Shown here: positions 27,115 through 37,612 of the stretch, piece by piece
How the letters are laid out: every line of letters begins with the position of its first letter
How positions within the stretch are numbered: position 1 is the stretch's first letter
Assembly (NCBI GenBank): GCA_028285105.1
Contig: JANQQE010000030.1
Location: forward strand, 62,001-126,000
Direction: 5' to 3'
Source of the DNA: Alphaproteobacteria bacterium
Lineage (GTDB): Bacteria > Planctomycetota > Phycisphaerae > UBA1845
Length of the DNA: 64,000 nt
Notes under the pieces: generated by a model
What the model saw: only the letters and a program-made list of their open reading frames with translations
Databases searched by the model: none
What the model was told of the DNA's origin: nothing
Translations under genes and position numbers: made by a program

Positions 27115-29457
27115 ATGCCTCGGGCCACGACGCTGGGCGATCAAATCATGGCGAACGATTCAAAGCAACCGATGTTCGGGCGGCAGCAATTCCTTGACGA
27201 CCTACTCGAACGCGTCAATTCAAAGGGCCTGACCGCCGTTCTTGGTCGATCCCAGTCTGGCAAGACGACTTTGCTCGAGCATCTCCGTGATACGCTCAGA
27301 GTACGAGGAGGCTTTCTTGTGGGTTACGCACAATCGTCGGGCAAGCCCAGTTTGTTGCGCCAGAGTTTGGAGGATCTGTACTCAAGTTGGCTGAATCAGG
27401 CGAGTTACGCCTCACAATTGAAATCGCTGTGGCATCAGAACAAAGATTCATTGGTCGTGAAGTTGGGGGGAAAAGTCGGTCGGATCCTCGGGCAAATACT
27501 GGGGCAATTCAAACCATTCGAGAAACCGATTTCCGACGTCATTTCAATGTGGTTCGATGCGCTGGAATCGTTGGATGGTCAGCTTAAAACCGGAAACATC
27601 AAGACACCAACGCTTCCATACGACGTGGCCAATGACCTCCTCAGAACACTCCATGCAGAATCCGGTTTACACCCGGTTCTCATGTTCGATGCATTTGAAC
27701 AGTCGAATGATGTCGATGCTGAAGCAAAGTTGTTAAGTGCCATCGTTCGCCATCTTCGCGGCTGGCCACCTCTGCATCTTGTTGTCGCAGCGCGGGCCCC
27801 GGGGGAAGTTAAAGGTGAATCGCGGGCAACCAAATGCATTGAGAACATGGACTCGGCCAGCATTGCCGTCAAGATTCTGAAGATACCCCAAGTTCAACTT
27901 GAGGACGACCCTCTCGAAATCGATCGCCTGATGTTCTATCTGCGCGACAAGATTCCCTGCACGAATGACATCGAACCCACGAAGATCGTCGAGTTGATCG
28001 ATGGATATGGAGGCGTGATCGGCCGTTGGATCGAGGCTGTAGCGCTTGGCAAAACACCAAAGTCGTTCGAAGAGTTGGTCTCCATCGCCGATGACGCCCA
28101 TCAGCACGCCTATACTGAGTTGAAGTCCAAACTGGAAGAGATCATCGAAGACGAGTCGAACGAACGGAGGTTGTGCATTCGGATCGCGTTGCTGCCTGAA
28201 CTTCTCGCGGAATCCGACTGGAGCGCCTATTCCGACTTTGTGTGCCAAGGGATGAGTGAAACCACTCTGGCGCATCTTCAAATGAAGGGAATTTTGTTGA
28301 AGGATGCGGCGGCACCTTCATTTGGCCATACCAAACGATATGAAGCGGCGCGGCAGTTCCTTCTGGAAATAGCCAAGCTCCTGGTAGGCATTGAAACCCG
28401 CTACCTGATCGACGAGTTCGCTTCACGAATCAAAGATCTGGATTCGAATTCGGCCAATTATGCCTATGCCATGATCGCCTATTCCTCGATCGCCGAGTCG
28501 CTGAATCTGCCGCAAGCTCAACGAAGTCTCATTCAATGCGCACTCACTTTGACAGGGTCGGATTCCGTGGATGCTGACCTAATCCTGCAATCCGTTCCTG
28601 TCGCCAAAGATCTGCCGGGCGCAACCCCGCTGGTCGCGATGGCCCTGTACAACACGTTGTATCACGCCAAGGAGGAAAACAAGCCCGGGCGACGTGACGA
28701 CCTACTGGATGAATTGCGCAAGCTCGCCAAACAATACCCCGACGATGCCGTCGTGCGAGAGCGTCTGGCGAAGGGCCTGTTCAACACGCTGTATCACGCC
28801 AAGAAGGAAAACAAACTCGGGCGGCGTGACGACCTACTGGATGAACTGCGCAAGCTCGCCAAACATTACCCCGACGATGCCGCCGTGCGAGAACAGCTGA
28901 CGGCGGGCCTGTACAACACGCTGTATGACGCCAAGGAGGAAAACAAACCCGGGCGACGTGACGACCTACTGGATGAATTGCGCAAGCTCGCCAAACAATA
29001 CCCCGACGATGCCGCAGTGCGAGAACGACTGGCGATGGCCCTGTTCAACACGCTGTATCACGCCAAGAAGGAAAACAAACTCGAGCGGCGCGACGATCTA
29101 TTGGATGAACTGCGCAAGCTCGCCAAACATTACCCCGACGATGCCGCAGTGCGAGAACGACTGGCGATGGCCCTGTTCAACACGCTGAATGACGCCAAGG
29201 AGGAGAACAAACTCGACTGGCGCGACGACCTGTTGGAAGACTTGCGCGAACTCGCCAAACAATACGCCGACGATACCGCCGTGCGAGAACGTCTGGCGAA
29301 GGGCCTGTACAGTGCGCTGATTGACGCCAAGGACGAAGACAAACTCGATTGGCGCGACGACCTGTTGGACGAACTGCGCCAACTCGCAAATGCACACCCC
29401 GACGATGCCACCGTACAAAAGTGGTTGACGAAGGCCTTGGCCGTTGTGGGCGACTAA
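27115..29457 (+). CDS. P-loop ATPase (STAND/AAA-like) with six near-identical 44-residue repeats
   Basis: A protein of about 780 residues with no clear named family. An N-terminal NTPase starts with FGRQQFLDDLLERV and a Walker A motif LGRSQSGKTTLLEHL (about 43-57); PVLMFDAFEQSND (about 190) looks like Walker B with a sensor-like follow-up, and LHLVVAARAPGE resembles the next strand. A helical middle part follows to about 505, then six tandem 44-residue helical units to the end (TPR-like). This layout (regulatory ATPase plus repeat sensor) is that of STAND proteins. Start uncertain: ATG 27115 or ATG 27148 (MANDSKQPMFGRQ), neither with a strong ribosome site. It follows a pseudogene, in an accessory-looking region. 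Confidence 0.75.
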   Translation: MPRATTLGDQIMANDSKQPMFGRQQFLDDLLERVNSKGLTAVLGRSQSGKTTLLEHLRDTLRVRGGFLVGYAQSSGKPSLLRQSLEDLYSSWLNQASYASQLKSLWHQNKDSLVVKLGGKVGRILGQILGQFKPFEKPISDVISMWFDALESLDGQLKTGNIKTPTLPYDVANDLLRTLHAESGLHPVLMFDAFEQSNDVDAEAKLLSAIVRHLRGWPPLHLVVAARAPGEVKGESRATKCIENMDSASIAVKILKIPQVQLEDDPLEIDRLMFYLRDKIPCTNDIEPTKIVELIDGYGGVIGRWIEAVALGKTPKSFEELVSIADDAHQHAYTELKSKLEEIIEDESNERRLCIRIALLPELLAESDWSAYSDFVCQGMSETTLAHLQMKGILLKDAAAPSFGHTKRYEAARQFLLEIAKLLVGIETRYLIDEFASRIKDLDSNSANYAYAMIAYSSIAESLNLPQAQRSLIQCALTLTGSDSVDADLILQSVPVAKDLPGATPLVAMALYNTLYHAKEENKPGRRDDLLDELRKLAKQYPDDAVVRERLAKGLFNTLYHAKKENKLGRRDDLLDELRKLAKHYPDDAAVREQLTAGLYNTLYDAKEENKPGRRDDLLDELRKLAKQYPDDAAVRERLAMALFNTLYHAKKENKLERRDDLLDELRKLAKHYPDDAAVRERLAMALFNTLNDAKEENKLDWRDDLLEDLRELAKQYADDTAVRERLAKGLYSALIDAKDEDKLDWRDDLLDELRQLANAHPDDATVQKWLTKALAVVGD
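28642..29433 (+). repeat. Six tandem 132-bp coding repeats
   Basis: Units start at 28642, 28774, 28906, 29038, 29170 and 29302, each encoding 44 residues of the form (A/G)L.NTL..AK.ENK..RRDDLL followed by DELRKLAK.YPDDA.VRERLA. Units 1 and 3 share EENKPG and KQYPDD, units 2 and 4 share KKENKL and KHYPDD, so the first four arose by duplication of a 264-bp dimer. By eye units 1 and 3 differ at about nine of 132 bases. Units 5 and 6 are more diverged. Confidence 0.92.
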
Positions 29458-29578
29458 GAATCAAGTCATCCAAAATCCCATTTCAATCGTCAAGTACGGA
29501 GAAGTACCCAGACCATTGACCCGTTGCGTCTGGCGACCCGCCGGTGGCGTGTTCGAGCAACGTATGTGGGAGCGATGT

Positions 29579-30541
29579 ATGTCCTTCGATTCCTGGCGAC
29601 ATCAATCACGAGGTTTCACCCTTGTCGAACTGCTGGTGGTCATTTCGATCATTGGGCTACTAGTAGCAATCTTGATTCCGGCGCTTTCGAAGGCTCGCAA
29701 GCAGGCTGGCGGGGTGGTTTGTCAGTCTAATGTGCGATCTTTGATGACTGGGATGAACGTCTATGTCGCCGATGAGGGAGCATTTCCGGGTACGCACAGC
29801 CTGTTTTTCTTTCAAACTTTGTTCGGTGGTCCGTCCTGGCCGCGAATCAGTGGGGTGACCTGGGACGGGGCGCGAGACGGGCTTCAGGACAATCTCAGCT
29901 ACACGCCTCCATATTCAAAACCGTTTCACCTCGATCCGAAGTTCACACAAGACGTTCCGACGGCTGGCACGCTATTCAAGTATGTCAAAGACGAGCGCGT
30001 CTATGTCTGCCCGAATGATAAACCGGGCGTCTCGACGGACACCCCTGAGGGTGGCGGTGGAAATGGGCGGATCAGTTATGGACTCAATGCATACATCGGT
30101 TACCGATCACCCGACAGCTTGCGCAATTTTCGATATGTCGCCGATTCACTAGGCAACAAACTTCCCGGCACAAACGATACGCGTTCATTTCTGGCTGGGC
30201 AGGTTGTCACATTCACGCCTGCGACGTTTGTGACGCTGGTCGAAGAACACCCGAAAACAAACCTCAATGGCGATTGGCCGGATGGCAATTTTAACGGCAT
30301 CGATCAGATCGCAACGCGCCATCAACTACAGAAAGGTCCGAATCAAGTTGGCGTCAAGGGTCGAACCAGCATCGCGTACCTCGACGGACACGCCGAGGCG
30401 CCTCTCTACCCGGCGAGAACCATGGGACGCAAGCTGTTTGCGTCTTTCGGACAACCATACATCTGGCGCGATGGTGGCGGACCGGACTACACAAACATGA
30501 CCGCGTTTCTCAAAGAGATACCCGGTAGCTGTCCGTGGTAA
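29579..30541 (+). CDS. Prepilin-like protein with N-terminal methylation motif
   Basis: A 320-residue type II secretion/type IV pilin-like protein of the kind expanded in planctomycetes. The N-terminus RGFTLVELLVVISIIGLLVAILIPAL is a class III signal: cleavage before Phe, Glu at +5, then a hydrophobic spine helix. The C-terminal part contains TSIAYLDGHAEAP, the DGH motif common in this group. The ATG at 29579 follows GGGAG; earlier in-frame starts are rejected because the methylation site must lie close to the N-terminus. Processed at the inner membrane by a prepilin peptidase not present here. Confidence 0.88.
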   Translation: MSFDSWRHQSRGFTLVELLVVISIIGLLVAILIPALSKARKQAGGVVCQSNVRSLMTGMNVYVADEGAFPGTHSLFFFQTLFGGPSWPRISGVTWDGARDGLQDNLSYTPPYSKPFHLDPKFTQDVPTAGTLFKYVKDERVYVCPNDKPGVSTDTPEGGGGNGRISYGLNAYIGYRSPDSLRNFRYVADSLGNKLPGTNDTRSFLAGQVVTFTPATFVTLVEEHPKTNLNGDWPDGNFNGIDQIATRHQLQKGPNQVGVKGRTSIAYLDGHAEAPLYPARTMGRKLFASFGQPYIWRDGGGPDYTNMTAFLKEIPGSCPW

Positions 30542-30578
30542 GGTGACGAGATGTATTGAAGCCGATTGACCGGGAGGA

Positions 30579-30980
30579 TCAGGATTCAACGGCATCGTCA
30601 TCGAGTGAAGGCCCCATCGCAGCCCCGTAGATTTCGGCCATCTCGGGCATGCAGCATTGGTTGGAAACGATGAAGTAACCCACCGGTCGATTGAACATCG
30701 AGGCAAAGGCGCACATGATCGTCATGATTGCATGCACAGCCCACGCCACCACAATCGGCCCCTTCATATTCACCACCAACCCAAGGACGAGCAAAATCGC
30801 CACGGGTGCAAACAGCACAATCGACCAGATCGTATTGCCCTTGACCCAGAAGCGCACGTAAGGCGACAACCACATATTCGTGCGGCGGGCGATCATTCCG
30901 GGGATAAAGTAAAAGAACAGCGACGCGAGCTGGATTAGAGTGGTTTGAATCTTCTCACGTTCGGATGGTGCATAAGTCAT
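30579..30980 (-). CDS. Small membrane protein, DUF4870/Tic20-like
   Basis: A 133-residue protein with about three hydrophobic helices (LIQLASLFFYFIPGMIA, TIWSIVLFAPVAILLVLGLVV, IVVAWAVHAIMTIMCAFASMF). The order helix, Pro-Gly turn, basic stretch, helix resembles DUF4870-type membrane proteins, but the match is only by general appearance. The C-terminus is acidic. It is convergent with the prepilin-like gene. Function unknown. Confidence 0.6.
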   Translation of the reverse strand: MTYAPSEREKIQTTLIQLASLFFYFIPGMIARRTNMWLSPYVRFWVKGNTIWSIVLFAPVAILLVLGLVVNMKGPIVVAWAVHAIMTIMCAFASMFNRPVGYFIVSNQCCMPEMAEIYGAAMGPSLDDDAVES

Positions 30981-31075
30981 GTCCTGGCCCTCGATGACTT
31001 CGTACCCGTCGATATGGTCTTTTCAGCCGCTCGTCGTCGTTCAGTTGCTCGTCGTCTTCAGCTGCGCGTGGTCGT

Positions 31076-31963
31076 TCAGCTATTCGGTCCAGACATGGTT
31101 TGACCGAGTTCCGCCAGATCTTCGACTGTGACCGATTCGTCACCGGAAACGTTGCACGGCTGACATGGCTCGCTGGACACACCGTGGCAAGTCAAGCAAT
31201 CCATGTAATCGGTGATGTCAACATCGCCATCGAAGTCAACGTCTCCATTTCCAAATGGTAAACATTGCCCTGACATACTGCAATATTCATTTGTCTCGCA
31301 ATCGGTGTTTTCTTCGCAAACGTCCATTGCGACCAGCTGTACGTCATCAACCGCAGCCTCAAGAACGTTGCCGATCCCGATTGTAACCCCGTCGGCTGCG
31401 GAAAATCTGATCTGAACTGATTGTGTCAGTCCTATATAACTCTCCAGAAATTCGCTCCGTACTGTCCAATTGTTGAATGAAATTGAGTCGTCAAGTCGCT
31501 CCACTTCAACCCAACCCGAACCTGGCGATTCGCGCACTTCGACAGCGAAGAAATCTCCCGGATCTTCATTGAGCCTGAGCATGTAGTACCAACGCACATA
31601 CTCCAGTCGAACGCTGGAGTAACCGGAAAGATCGAATACTGGAGAAACGAGGTAGACGATACCATTGTCAACGTCGTGACTGCCCGGATTTCCAACTGAG
31701 TTTTGAGCGGTGATTGCACATGAAGGACTTTGATAACCCGATTCCGGCTGGGCTGGTTCGCCTTCTATAAACGTACCTACGGGATTTCCAATGAACCATG
31801 CGCCCTGACTGGCGGTGTCGTCCGGGCCAGCGAGTATCCAACCATTGGTATTTCCGCTTTCAAAATCTTCAGAAAACAGAACCGATTCGCCACGAGCATT
31901 TTGAACCAACAGAGCTACAAACAAGATCATCAGCACGACGGCGTCATCCCGTAAGCAGAACAT
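31076..31963 (-). CDS. Secreted protein with dockerin-like C-terminus
   Basis: About 295 residues. A signal peptide (VVLMILFVALLVQNARG) precedes a beta-rich ligand-type domain beginning VLFSEDFESGNTNGW, like the choice-of-anchor/MAM-type folds that open with 'DFE.G...GW'. A short Cys-containing linker (ENTDCETNEYCSMSGQC) follows, then a dockerin-like calcium motif DVDFDGDVDITDYMDCL and a second half-site SGDESVTVEDLAEL. The frame extends to an ATG at 32029 but that adds a 22-residue unlikely leader; the start is uncertain. Probably extracellular. Confidence 0.68.
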   Translation of the reverse strand: MFCLRDDAVVLMILFVALLVQNARGESVLFSEDFESGNTNGWILAGPDDTASQGAWFIGNPVGTFIEGEPAQPESGYQSPSCAITAQNSVGNPGSHDVDNGIVYLVSPVFDLSGYSSVRLEYVRWYYMLRLNEDPGDFFAVEVRESPGSGWVEVERLDDSISFNNWTVRSEFLESYIGLTQSVQIRFSAADGVTIGIGNVLEAAVDDVQLVAMDVCEENTDCETNEYCSMSGQCLPFGNGDVDFDGDVDITDYMDCLTCHGVSSEPCQPCNVSGDESVTVEDLAELGQTMSGPNS

Positions 31964-32176
31964 AAGCGTTTGATGGCAATGTTCGCCCCGCTGAGGGCGA
32001 CAAATGACACGTCGAATTGTGGCGCACATCGAATAAACCGGTTATCGTCGGAGCGAGGCACAGCCCGCGCGCAACCCTACCCCGAACACGCTTTCCTCTA
32101 TTTGATGAGAATAACCATGCGGCTGGTATGATTCAACCGCAAGGGCTTGGCGCGAACATTGACGCGGTTGCTACTG

Positions 32177-34326
<2,150 letters not shown>

Positions 34327-34494
34327 GGCAACAGGATTGACCGGGCTTGCGTCGGGTGTCATACTACATTCGAGTAACACGTTCGGAGCGTGATTGGTCT
34401 AGCCACCATCAGGATCGCCCACAACTCGATCGAGCAAAAATGCTAACACCATGCCAATGGCATGATCGACCCCTCTGGCACGCTGGAGCCCACC

Positions 34495-34833
34495 ATGAGC
34501 TTTGAAGACAAGACCATCACCTGTGCAGGTTGTGGAACCGATTTTGTACACTCCGCTTCCGATCAGGAGCGCTACGCCGAACGCGGATTCACCAACGAAC
34601 CCAAACGATGTCGTGATTGCCGTGAAAAACGCAAAGCTCAAGGCGGCGGGGGGGGTGGTGGCCGAGGTGGATACGGAGGAGGTGGAGGTGGCGGATACGG
34701 TGGTAGAAGACCCGAACGAGAAATGCACGAAGCCACCTGTTCGACTTGCGGCACGCATACGACGGTACCCTTCAAACCCGTTGAAGGTCGCCCCGTTCTC
34801 TGCCGTGATTGCTTTCGCTCCAGCCGCAATTAG
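34495..34833 (+). CDS. Two-zinc-ribbon protein with glycine-rich linker
   Basis: A 112-residue protein with two CxxC pairs at each end: CAGCGTDF...CRDCREKR at the N-terminus and CSTCGTHT...CRDCF at the C-terminus, joined by about 30 residues of Gly/Tyr/Arg repeats (GGGRGGYGGGG). The N-terminal ribbon resembles the CxxC-x17-CxxC zinc-binding proteins found in many bacteria; the RGG-like linker suggests RNA binding. The ATG at 34495 has GGAG eight bases upstream. The end overlaps the likely start of the next gene. Confidence 0.85.
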   Translation: MSFEDKTITCAGCGTDFVHSASDQERYAERGFTNEPKRCRDCREKRKAQGGGGGGGRGGYGGGGGGGYGGRRPEREMHEATCSTCGTHTTVPFKPVEGRPVLCRDCFRSSRN

Positions 34834-36283
34834 GGCAGCTATTCCAAAGATCGCACTTGTCGTATCGATTTTAGGCAGCTTGGCGTACGCACTTCCGCCA
34901 GAACTGCTCGACGTCATTCCGCGCGAACGTTTGGCGTATGTCGCTTTGGACCAATCTGGCGACGCGGATGACTCGGCGCCAGCGTCCAGTCAGCCGTCGG
35001 TCATCGCCATTGGCACCGACATTCTCCATCGATTCGGCGGTAAGAACATCAACCAAAGCGCCGTCAGTACGACGCTCGATGTCTTAAGCACGCTCACCAA
35101 GCTCGAATCGTATCCCTTCGCGGTGGTCGTTACCGATGCATCAGCCCGACGCTTGGGCGCAGATAGTTTCCGACTGAGCAACCTGCAAGCTGCGGCGATC
35201 ATTCACACGCGCGGTCATAACGGACCGATCACACAACACATTCAGGATCTATTGACGCGCTGGACATCGCAAGATTCCGCACGCATCTCCCGCAGCGAAC
35301 TAAACGATTCAAAAGTATTTACGTTGATCGACCAAAACCTTCCCGATTGGTGCGTCATCAAATGGGGTTCGGTTGGAGACTTCTACGTCGTTGCCCTCGG
35401 CGAACGCGGGTTTAACGATGCCGTTCAATCGATACGACGAGCCGGCGAACATGACGGCGACGCAACAAAGATCCAACAATGGCAGACGATACTGGACAGC
35501 CGCTCCGCGCATCTTGAGCTTCAGATCAACTTCGATGGCATCCGCCGCGCCCTGTCCAATGTCGTGAGAGGTCGCACACAATCCGTCCTCGACGAACTTG
35601 GGTTCGCTGACTGCTCACGATCGATGTGGACCGTGACCAACCGAAACCGAGCGGTGGTTTGCACAAACCTGAGGATCATCGACGGCAAGGAAGTGGTGAC
35701 ACCCATCAGCACCGAAGCCGTTGGCGTGCAGACCCGGCTCATCCCGGATGCTGCCACGGAGTATACCCTTTTTCGATGCGGGCTGGACGATGTTCTAAAG
35801 CGTGCTGCCAGCGCCTACGTCGCCTCGCGCCGCCAGGAAGTGCGCGAGAGCATGCGATTACATTGGACAGCATTTGAAACGGAATCGGGTATCTCGCTGG
35901 AGCAAGATTTGTTCAATCACCTCGACGACATCATTCTCGTTCACAATGATCCACCGCACCCACTTCGGCTGCCGCTACTTTCGACGATCGTCATTCCCAT
36001 TGTCGGCGATCCAGCGATGGTCGATCGAACATTGATCGCCCTGTTCAAACGATCCAACCGTTGGCTCAAAAACGCCTTTGATAACAACGACGCGAAATCC
36101 TTCATCCCGCAATTCACGCGAGACCATGACAACGTGTGGTATCTGTCATTCGGTTTCGCAGGACCGGCTATCACCGTCGCCGATCACTACATCGTCATCA
36201 GCCACTCACCACTGGCCTGTCGCCACGCCCGCGACTTTCTACAGTCAAGCGATACCAACCAACCGAAGTCGATCGGGAAATGA
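34805..36283 (+). CDS. Hypothetical exported or membrane-anchored protein
   Basis: The frame is open from 34502, but its first 100 codons lie in another frame of the zinc-ribbon gene and are not real. A GTG at 34805 gives an N-terminus with a hydrophobic segment (IPKIALVVSILGSLAYAL) typical of an export signal, then about 460 residues with no family I recognise; the fragment LDVIPRERLAYVALDQ and repeated alpha/beta segments resemble planctomycete periplasmic proteins of DUF3352-like type. The TGA overlaps the ATG of the transporter gene (ATGA), so the two are coupled. Confidence 0.6.
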   Translation: MIAFAPAAIRAAIPKIALVVSILGSLAYALPPELLDVIPRERLAYVALDQSGDADDSAPASSQPSVIAIGTDILHRFGGKNINQSAVSTTLDVLSTLTKLESYPFAVVVTDASARRLGADSFRLSNLQAAAIIHTRGHNGPITQHIQDLLTRWTSQDSARISRSELNDSKVFTLIDQNLPDWCVIKWGSVGDFYVVALGERGFNDAVQSIRRAGEHDGDATKIQQWQTILDSRSAHLELQINFDGIRRALSNVVRGRTQSVLDELGFADCSRSMWTVTNRNRAVVCTNLRIIDGKEVVTPISTEAVGVQTRLIPDAATEYTLFRCGLDDVLKRAASAYVASRRQEVRESMRLHWTAFETESGISLEQDLFNHLDDIILVHNDPPHPLRLPLLSTIVIPIVGDPAMVDRTLIALFKRSNRWLKNAFDNNDAKSFIPQFTRDHDNVWYLSFGFAGPAITVADHYIVISHSPLACRHARDFLQSSDTNQPKSIGK

Positions 36284-37494
36284 ACATCTCCCAATCCGGC
36301 GAAACGCCCAGCGAACAACTTTATGGTCGGCCTTTCTTTATTTTCTTCATCGCCTTGCTGTGTTACATGGGCGGTTCGAGCATGCTCGTACACTTGCGCA
36401 AGTATCTCACGACGGCTGGCGGAAGCGTCAGCACGATTAGTTGGGTGTTCGGAATCGGCATGGTCGGCAGCATCGTGACGCGACCGTACGTCGGTACCTC
36501 CATCGACCGATTTGGTTGCAGCCGCATTCTCAAAATGGCAACGCTTCTGGGCACGCTGTCCATCGTAGGATTCCTGATCTCGTCCAACCTTTGGCTGATC
36601 TGTTCGCTCCGTGTCATCTTCCAATTGTCGCAGGCTACGTTCTTGGCCGCTGGAGCGGTTGCGGCTGCCCGCATTGCTCCCAAGGGTCGGTCAGCCGAGT
36701 GCCTGGCGATGCTCGGTTTGGGTGGATTGCTGGGCCTGATGACCGGTCCGATGATCGGCGACTTGATTTTCAGCATCTACGCAGAATCCGACGGACGCTT
36801 CCTGGTATTCTTTCTGACCGCGGCCACCATGATGCTCGTCAGTTTGATGTTCGTGTCGTGCGTCAAGGTTCCCGAAATCACCCAAGCCGATCGCCATCGG
36901 CACAACTTCTTCGCGGTGGTCATGCGACACAAGCCCGGTCCAATTGTCATCATGGCCTTCTGCCTCGCGATGGCCCAGACCATTCCGGTGATGTTCATCG
37001 AAGGATTTGCGCACACACGCAACCTCGACGGCGTGACGATGTTTTTTCTGGCGTACTCTCCGACCGCGATCATCCTGCGTGTGCTGCTGCGACGTTTGCC
37101 GGCATACATCGGGCGAAGGCGCACGCTCCTGTTGGGAATGACGGCATACCCGATCGGCATGTTTCTGCTGACGCGGGTTCAAGGAACGTCGGGGCTAATC
37201 CTCCCGGCGATTGTGATGGGTTTCGGGCACTGCTTCACGTACCCGTTCCTGGTCGATTTAGCCGCAGAGTCAATGCCGCCGCAACATCGAGGCGTCGCAA
37301 CGGCGCTGATCCTCGGCGTGTTGGATTTTGGTTTCTTGTCGGGATTCATATCGATCGGGATGTTGACGAAATGGCACGGTTTCGATGTGTCTCTAAGGAT
37401 CGTCGCGGCGACTGTGATGACCGGCGTTGCGGCATATGCGTGGACTCAACGCGGCCTGTTTCAGCCGCTAAGGCCCCTCGCCGAGAGCGATTAG
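36280..37494 (+). CDS. MFS transporter
   Basis: A 404-residue major facilitator protein with about twelve hydrophobic helices. The loop 2-3 signature region is RPYVGTSIDRFGCSRIL, close to the MFS motif G....D..GRR, and a central loop rich in His/Arg (QADRHRHNFFAVVMRH) divides the two halves; the corresponding loop 8-9 segment is RRLPAYIGRRRTLLLG. The ATG at 36280 overlaps the stop of the preceding gene. Drug or metabolite exporter by family; substrate unknown. Confidence 0.9.
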   Translation: MNISQSGETPSEQLYGRPFFIFFIALLCYMGGSSMLVHLRKYLTTAGGSVSTISWVFGIGMVGSIVTRPYVGTSIDRFGCSRILKMATLLGTLSIVGFLISSNLWLICSLRVIFQLSQATFLAAGAVAAARIAPKGRSAECLAMLGLGGLLGLMTGPMIGDLIFSIYAESDGRFLVFFLTAATMMLVSLMFVSCVKVPEITQADRHRHNFFAVVMRHKPGPIVIMAFCLAMAQTIPVMFIEGFAHTRNLDGVTMFFLAYSPTAIILRVLLRRLPAYIGRRRTLLLGMTAYPIGMFLLTRVQGTSGLILPAIVMGFGHCFTYPFLVDLAAESMPPQHRGVATALILGVLDFGFLSGFISIGMLTKWHGFDVSLRIVAATVMTGVAAYAWTQRGLFQPLRPLAESD

Positions 37495-37612
37495 CCCAGT
37501 ATCTTTCCATCTTTCCGATTACACACCGCCTCATATGGAGTTGAATCGCGGCGATTGCCCGCTATACAATAAAGGCCATCGTCGGGCATTCGGTGGGAGC
37601 AATCTGCACATC

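Noticed and set aside
28642..29433. Regular repeats that might be mistaken for a CRISPR array
   Set aside because: The period is 132 bp with no unique spacers, and the repeats are in frame with a long protein; they are coding tandem repeats.
36441..37544. A 367-codon plus-strand frame overlapping the MFS gene
   Set aside because: Arg-rich shadow frame of the transporter with no family signal.
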